From NCBI GenBank assembly GCA_905214715.1, contig CAJMMT010000009.1, forward strand, positions 52,082-116,081: a stretch of 64,000 nt of DNA. Reading direction: 5' to 3'. Below the pieces are notes generated by a model. That model searched no databases. It was given only the letters and a program-made list of their open reading frames with translations, and had not been told where the DNA came from. The stretch is from an uncultured bacterium. GTDB lineage: Bacteria > Bacteroidota > Bacteroidia > Bacteroidales > Muribaculaceae. A program made the translations under genes and the position numbers. How positions within the stretch are numbered: the first letter of the stretch is position 1; each line of letters starts with the position of its first letter. This document shows positions 59,447 to 64,000 of this stretch, piece by piece.

Positions 59447-62164
59447 ATGGCAAAGAAAGTCTATACGTTCGGCGACGGTAAAGCCGAAGGTAATGCCGGG
59501 ATGAGAAACCTTCTCGGCGGCAAGGGAGCCAACCTTGCGGAAATGAACTTGCTGGGAATGCCTGTTCCTCCCGGCTTCACAATAACCACTGAAGTCTGCA
59601 CCGAATATACACAGTATGGTCGCGACAAAGTTGTTGAAGACATAGAAAAAGACGTAAAAGAGGCAATAGCCCATGTAGAAGCCCTCACCGGCAATAAATT
59701 TGACGATCCTACCAATCCCCTTTTGGTGTCAGTGCGTTCAGGTGCCCGCGCCTCTATGCCCGGTATGATGGATACAGTCCTCAACCTCGGCATGAACGAC
59801 GCGACAGTCGCCACCATGGCCGAGAAGAGCGGCAACCCTCGTTTTGCATGGGACAGCTATCGTCGTTTCGTACAGATGTACGGCGACGTCGTTCTCGGCA
59901 TGAAGCCCCAGTCCAAGACCGATATCGACCCGTTTGAGGCGATCATGGATGAAGTTAAAAAGGAGAAAGGGGTTAAATTCGATAACGAACTTGAAGTTGA
60001 CGATCTCAAAGAGTTGGTGAAGCGTTTCAAGAAGGCTGTAAAAGATTACACCGGCAAGGACTTCCCCGAATCTGCATGGGAGCAGCTCTGGGGTGGTATC
60101 TGCGCAGTATTCGACAGCTGGATGAACGAACGTGCCATTATCTACCGCCGCATGAACCAGATTCCCGAAGAATGGGGAACCGCTGTTAACGTTCAGGCTA
60201 TGGTATATGGCAACATGGGCAACAACTCCGCTACCGGCGTAGCTTTCAGCCGTGATGCCGCTACCGGCGAAAATATATTCAACGGCGAGTATCTCATCAA
60301 CGCTCAGGGCGAAGATGTGGTTGCCGGTGTACGCACTCCCCAGCAGATCACAATCGAAGGTTCCCGTCGTTGGGCCGCCCTTCAGGGTATCTCGGAGGAA
60401 GAACGCCGTCAAAACTATCCCGCTCTTCAGGAAACCATGCCTGACTGCGCTGCCGAACTGATTGGCATAGCCAACAGACTTGAGGATTATTACAAGGATA
60501 TGCAGGATATGGAGTTCACTATCCAGGATGGTAAACTCTGGATGCTCCAGACCCGTAACGGCAAGCGCACCGGTGCCGCTATGGTCAAGATAGCCATGGA
60601 TCTGTTGCGCGATGGCATGATCGATGAGAAGACCGCTCTGCTGCGTATGGAGCCCCAGAAGCTTGACGAGCTGCTCCACCCCGTATTCGACAAGAGTGCA
60701 CTGAAACGTGCTAAAGTGGTTGCCAAGGGTCTCCCCGCATCTCCCGGTGCTGCGTGCGGCCAGATTGTATTCCAGGCCGATGACGCAGAGGCTTGGGCTG
60801 AAAAGAAGAAAAAAGTGGTTCTTATCCGTATCGAGACTTCGCCTGAAGATCTTCGCGGTATGGCCGTAGCCCAGGGTATCCTTACTATGCGCGGCGGTAT
60901 GACGAGCCACGCTGCAGTTGTTGCCCGCGGTATGGGTAAGTGCTGCGTATCCGGTGCCGGCGAAATTGTTGTAGACTACAAAGCCAAGACCGTTGCAATG
61001 GGCGGAAAGGTTTACAAAGAAGGAGATTGGATTTCGCTCAACGGTTCCACAGGTGATGTTTACGACGGACAGGTTCCCACGGTAGAGCCTGAACTCGATG
61101 GAGACTTCGGTGCCATCATGAACCTGGCTGCGAAATATACAAAGACTCTGGTACGCACAAACGCCGACACTCCTCGCGATGCAAAACAGGCACGCAACTT
61201 CGGTGCCCAGGGTATCGGTCTTTGCCGTACCGAGCACATGTTCTTCGAAGGAGACCGTATCAAAGCCATCCGTGAGATGATTCTCGCCAACGACGAGGAA
61301 GGCCGGCGCGCAGCTCTCGCCAAACTGCTGCCTATGCAACGTGGTGACTTCGAAGGTATCTTCGAGGCTATGGATGGTTTCGGTGTAACTATCCGTCTGC
61401 TTGATCCCCCATTGCACGAGTTCGTTCCTCATCAGACCGCTACCCAGAAGGTAATGGCAGAGGAACTCGGCATCTCGCTCGAAGAGGTCAAGGCAAAAGT
61501 CGACTCTCTCGAAGAGTTCAATCCGATGCTCGGTCATCGTGGTTGCCGTCTTGGAATCACCTACCCCGAAATCACCGAAATGCAGACACGCGCCATCATA
61601 GAGGCCGCACTTGCATGCACCCAGCGCGGAATCAAGGTAGAGCCCGAAATCATGGTTCCCCTTGTAGGTAGCCTCAAGGAGTTGCAGAATCAGGCTGATG
61701 TAATTACCCGCACAGCGACCAAGGTATTCGAGGAGAAAGGTACCAGCATCCGTTATAAGATCGGCACTATGATCGAGGTTCCGCGCGCCGCTCTTACCGC
61801 CAATGAGATAGCTAAAGTTGCAGACTTCTTCTCGTTCGGTACCAATGACCTGACCCAGATGACCTTCGGCTTCAGCCGCGATGACGCTCCCAAGTTCCTG
61901 AAGTTCTATAAGGAACATGGAGTTATCAAGGTAGATCCGTTCGAGGTACTCGACCAGGAAGGTGTAGGCCAGCTGGTAAGAATGGGTGTTGAGAAAGGCC
62001 GTGCCACAAATCCCGACCTGAAAGTCGGTATCTGTGGTGAGCACGGTGGTGAGCCCTCCAGCGTGAAGTTCTGCGCGAAACTCGGCATGAACTACGTATC
62101 CTGCTCTCCTTTCCGCGTACCCATCGCCCGAGTAGCTGCGGCTCAGGCAGCGATAGAGGACTAA
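59447..62164 (+). CDS. ppdK: Pyruvate, phosphate dikinase
   Basis: PPDK interconverts pyruvate, ATP and phosphate with phosphoenolpyruvate, AMP and pyrophosphate; in anaerobic Bacteroidales it can work in glycolysis or in gluconeogenesis. The protein is 905 residues: an N-terminal ATP-grasp domain (VYTFGDGKAEGNAGMRNLLGGKGANLAEM..., SVRSGARASMPGMMDTVLNLG), the phosphohistidine domain with His488 in GGMTSHAAVVARGMG, and the C-terminal PEP-binding barrel (GIGLCRTEHMFF, LGHRGCRLGITYPE, FFSFGTNDLTQMTFGFSRDD, GICGEHGG). It is intact. Confidence 0.98.
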   Translation: MAKKVYTFGDGKAEGNAGMRNLLGGKGANLAEMNLLGMPVPPGFTITTEVCTEYTQYGRDKVVEDIEKDVKEAIAHVEALTGNKFDDPTNPLLVSVRSGARASMPGMMDTVLNLGMNDATVATMAEKSGNPRFAWDSYRRFVQMYGDVVLGMKPQSKTDIDPFEAIMDEVKKEKGVKFDNELEVDDLKELVKRFKKAVKDYTGKDFPESAWEQLWGGICAVFDSWMNERAIIYRRMNQIPEEWGTAVNVQAMVYGNMGNNSATGVAFSRDAATGENIFNGEYLINAQGEDVVAGVRTPQQITIEGSRRWAALQGISEEERRQNYPALQETMPDCAAELIGIANRLEDYYKDMQDMEFTIQDGKLWMLQTRNGKRTGAAMVKIAMDLLRDGMIDEKTALLRMEPQKLDELLHPVFDKSALKRAKVVAKGLPASPGAACGQIVFQADDAEAWAEKKKKVVLIRIETSPEDLRGMAVAQGILTMRGGMTSHAAVVARGMGKCCVSGAGEIVVDYKAKTVAMGGKVYKEGDWISLNGSTGDVYDGQVPTVEPELDGDFGAIMNLAAKYTKTLVRTNADTPRDAKQARNFGAQGIGLCRTEHMFFEGDRIKAIREMILANDEEGRRAALAKLLPMQRGDFEGIFEAMDGFGVTIRLLDPPLHEFVPHQTATQKVMAEELGISLEEVKAKVDSLEEFNPMLGHRGCRLGITYPEITEMQTRAIIEAALACTQRGIKVEPEIMVPLVGSLKELQNQADVITRTATKVFEEKGTSIRYKIGTMIEVPRAALTANEIAKVADFFSFGTNDLTQMTFGFSRDDAPKFLKFYKEHGVIKVDPFEVLDQEGVGQLVRMGVEKGRATNPDLKVGICGEHGGEPSSVKFCAKLGMNYVSCSPFRVPIARVAAAQAAIED

Positions 62165-62187
62165 TCGACAACTCTTAAATCACAAAC

Positions 62188-62232
62188 AATTAGGTCGTAA
62201 CGCTCTGTAAAATCAGAGGTTACGGCCTAATT
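62188..62232 (+). terminator. Terminator after ppdK
   Basis: A stem of about 19 bp with one bulge (starting AATTAGGTCG and ending CGGCCTAATT) has a 6-nt loop and follows the ppdK stop by 23 bp. Confidence 0.8.
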
Positions 62233-62288
62233 TACTCATAACCCAAATGTGCATTTCGACACACAAATCGAGCAGTTTGCACACGATT

Positions 62289-62352
62289 GTTGAGAAATAG
62301 TTGAGAGTTTTTCACCCCCTTGTTGAGAGCGTGTTGAGAACGTTGTTGAGAG
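62289..62352 (+). repeat. Five phased GTTGAGA repeats upstream of the integrase gene
   Basis: GTTGAGA begins at 62289, 62300, 62322, 62333 and 62345. The steps are 11, 22, 11 and 12 bp, so all copies face nearly the same side of the helix, with one slot empty. They lie 82 bp before the integrase start. They may be integrase arm-type sites, accessory-factor sites or an operator for the integrase gene. Confidence 0.85.
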
Positions 62353-62433
62353 TCGAAAAGGGTTGTAACAATCTGATTGATAATAAAAAAAACTCCGCAA
62401 GGATTAAACATCAATCAAATAACAATAATAGAT

Positions 62434-63927
62434 ATGGCAACCCTCCGACCATGCGTTCAGAAACAACGCGCAGATGGATTTTACCCAGTTTATATCCGGG
62501 TAATTCACGACAGACAGTCGGCTTTCATTAAGACCGGCAAAGTGGTGGATAAAAAATCAGTAACAAAAAGCCGTGAGATACGCGACAACGCTGTTCTCAG
62601 GTATTGCACGGAGTTGATAACCAACTTCAATCAGCGACTCAACCTGCAGGACACTTCAAATTGGAGTGTCAAGGAAGTAGTTGCATTTCTTTCCACAGCT
62701 GAAAGCGATGTGAATTTCAGCGATTATGCCAAGTTGCACATCGCCCGCATGATCAACGAAGGCCACGAAAGAAATGCCAAGAACTACAAGTTAGCGGTCG
62801 CCCACCTCGAAAGATACATGGGAACAACGCAGGTAATGTTCTCTTACCTCACAACTGCGGTATTGCAACGTTGGATAGGTACTCTCGCGCAGAAAAAAAG
62901 AGCCAAAGAGATGTACCCTGTATGTGTCCGCCAAATATTCAAGGCTGCAATCTTAGAATTGAACGATGATGAAAGAGGCATTACCCCGATTAAGTTCAAC
63001 CCGTGGCCGAGAGTCAAAATCCCCAAAAGCGAGAAAGCAGAGCAACTCGCCATCAGTGCTGAGGCTTGCCGCGAGTTCTTCAATCGTCCGCTCCCCGAAA
63101 GCAAGATGATTTCATCTCTGCCGGAGTTGGGTCGCGATGTCGCAAAACTTGTATTGTGTCTTGGTGGCATCAATACAGTAGACCTGTTCAACTTAAAGAA
63201 GTCCAACTACCGCCACGGGGCTATCTGCTATAAGCGAGCTAAGACACGCCATAGCCGCAGAGATGAAGCATATATCGAGATGCGCGTCGAGCCGTTCATC
63301 AAGTCCGTATTCGAGAAGTACCTTGCACCCGAAGATGATGAGTACCTGTTCACGTTCCACACACGTTACTGTGATTCCGACAGTTTCAGTGCCAACGTAA
63401 ACAACGGGATAAAGAAAATCTGCAAGGATATGGGTATGCAGAAAGAAGACTACTATTGCGTCTACACGTTCCGCCATACATGGGGAACCATAGCGCAAAA
63501 TGATTGCGATGCCAATCTCTACGAGGTAGCATTCGGCATGAACCATAGCCACGGTTTCAATATAACACGCGGTTATGTAAGACTCGACTTCTCGCCGGCA
63601 TGGGAACTGAACGCAAAGGTTATAGACTTCATATTCTTCAGCAACTTACCGAGTAAGCAAGGGCGCGCCAAAGACATCGAGCAGCCCGAAGAAAAACTCT
63701 TCCGGCTGTCTAAAAAAATGATGGTCTATGCGCGAGCCTATTTCAAGGGTGAGGTTATCGCCGAGCTGACCGACATAGGTTTTGGAACGGTTGATGCCGT
63801 TATAGCCTCACTCGTAACAAAACTACCCGGAGATATACCTGTGGGCTGCGAGGTGCAGTTCCGCATCAAAAATGTAGATTCGGGTCGGGAGGCCGTTTAC
63901 GAGCGCACTAAGGGCAAGGGCTTTTAA
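62434..63927 (+). CDS. Tyrosine-type site-specific recombinase / integrase
   Basis: From the ATG at 62434 the protein is 497 residues; the frame is open from an ATG at 62377, but that addition has no domain character. An N-terminal arm-binding-like segment (MATLRPCVQKQRADGFYPVYIRVIHDRQSAFI) is followed by a SAM-like core-binding domain (about 90-190) and the catalytic domain: GINTVDLFNLKK (about 243-255), Lys in YKRAKTRHSRRDE, box II YTFRHTWGTIA (Arg about 346, His about 347) and the tyrosine in TRGYVRLD (about 380). The first catalytic Arg is not in the usual place (Asn there). A C-terminal extension of about 110 residues follows. It probably marks the edge of an integrated element that continues beyond the window. 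Confidence 0.9.
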   Translation: MATLRPCVQKQRADGFYPVYIRVIHDRQSAFIKTGKVVDKKSVTKSREIRDNAVLRYCTELITNFNQRLNLQDTSNWSVKEVVAFLSTAESDVNFSDYAKLHIARMINEGHERNAKNYKLAVAHLERYMGTTQVMFSYLTTAVLQRWIGTLAQKKRAKEMYPVCVRQIFKAAILELNDDERGITPIKFNPWPRVKIPKSEKAEQLAISAEACREFFNRPLPESKMISSLPELGRDVAKLVLCLGGINTVDLFNLKKSNYRHGAICYKRAKTRHSRRDEAYIEMRVEPFIKSVFEKYLAPEDDEYLFTFHTRYCDSDSFSANVNNGIKKICKDMGMQKEDYYCVYTFRHTWGTIAQNDCDANLYEVAFGMNHSHGFNITRGYVRLDFSPAWELNAKVIDFIFFSNLPSKQGRAKDIEQPEEKLFRLSKKMMVYARAYFKGEVIAELTDIGFGTVDAVIASLVTKLPGDIPVGCEVQFRIKNVDSGREAVYERTKGKGF

Positions 63928-64000
63928 TCGTCCACTATCGGGTAGAAAACGCCCTTGATAAGCTGCGACATTCCGTGTTCCGTGAATGTCGCAGTTAGTT
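63924..64000 (-). CDS. Possible C-terminal end of a gene converging on the integrase (cut by edge)
   Basis: On the minus strand a frame open to the right edge reads LTATFTEHGMSQLIKGVFYPIVDD and stops at 63924-63926, overlapping the integrase stop by 4 bp. It is too short to identify. An 11-bp perfect hairpin (63963-63973 with 63984-63994) lies inside this region, which could instead mean a non-coding element. Confidence 0.35.
   Translation of the reverse strand, partial: LTATFTEHGMSQLIKGVFYPIVDD

Noticed and set aside
59738..62044. Long minus-strand frame (768 codons) inside ppdK
   Set aside because: It is a mirror frame of ppdK, which is intact with all motifs. No domain is seen in the translation.
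62289..62352. CRISPR-like array
   Set aside because: The repeat unit is only 7 bp and spacers are 4-15 bp. No cas gene is near.

Overview
The window looks like chromosomal DNA of a gut Bacteroidales bacterium, probably Muribaculaceae or a close relative. This rests on recognised gene families and signals, not on a database match. The signals are Bacteroidetes-type promoters (TTG, a 19-20 nt spacer, then TAnnTTTG), no strong Shine-Dalgarno sequences, a fused FeoAB iron transporter, a GyrA of Bacteroidetes type, a 666-residue urocanate hydratase and Bacteroidetes-style tyrosine integrase, TPR, LysM and OmpA proteins. I see no rRNA, tRNA, CRISPR array or insertion sequence.

Layout. 1-7.6 kb: the start of feoAB (cut by the left edge) and clpC on the minus strand, then gyrA and an exported TPR protein on plus. 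7.6-13.7 kb: the elongasome operon mreB-mreC-mreD-mrdA-rodA, closed by a 20-bp perfect hairpin. 13.7-16.7 kb (minus): a nitrilase, an acyltransferase, a small unknown protein, a DUF3108 protein and thioredoxin. 16.8-19.9 kb: plsC followed by thiD, thiS, a ThiE-like gene and thiE. 20-28.1 kb: a probable accessory interval with an outer-membrane barrel, a decayed acyltransferase fragment, a Crp-like regulator, an acyltransferase, an AraC regulator and a secreted family-57 glycosidase. 28.4-32.2 kb: thiG, thiC and thiH, which complete most of thiamine synthesis. 32.3-35.6 kb: sodB, rsfS and ftsH.

36-42.1 kb: an RND efflux system (adaptor, pump, outer-membrane channel). 42.1-49.7 kb: lpxA, cdsA, a PorT-like barrel, a LysM protein, a DMT-family membrane protein, two small unknown proteins and a CotH-family exported protein on minus. 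49.9-57.7 kb: an OmpA-like lipoprotein, then an acidic small protein and the histidine-degradation genes hutU-ftcD-hutI-hutH. Histidine is taken to glutamate with the formimino carbon passed to folate. 57.7-62.2 kb: rlmD (minus) and ppdK (plus). 62.2-64 kb: five helically phased GTTGAGA repeats, a tyrosine recombinase gene and a possible cut-off gene, probably the edge of an integrated element.

Most of the window is housekeeping DNA. I did not find a clearly new multi-gene system. The observations best worth following up are the phased repeats before the integrase, the relic acyltransferase and accessory block that split the thiamine genes, the 21-bp direct repeats between the glycosidase and thiG, and a C-terminal tag shared by two exported proteins.
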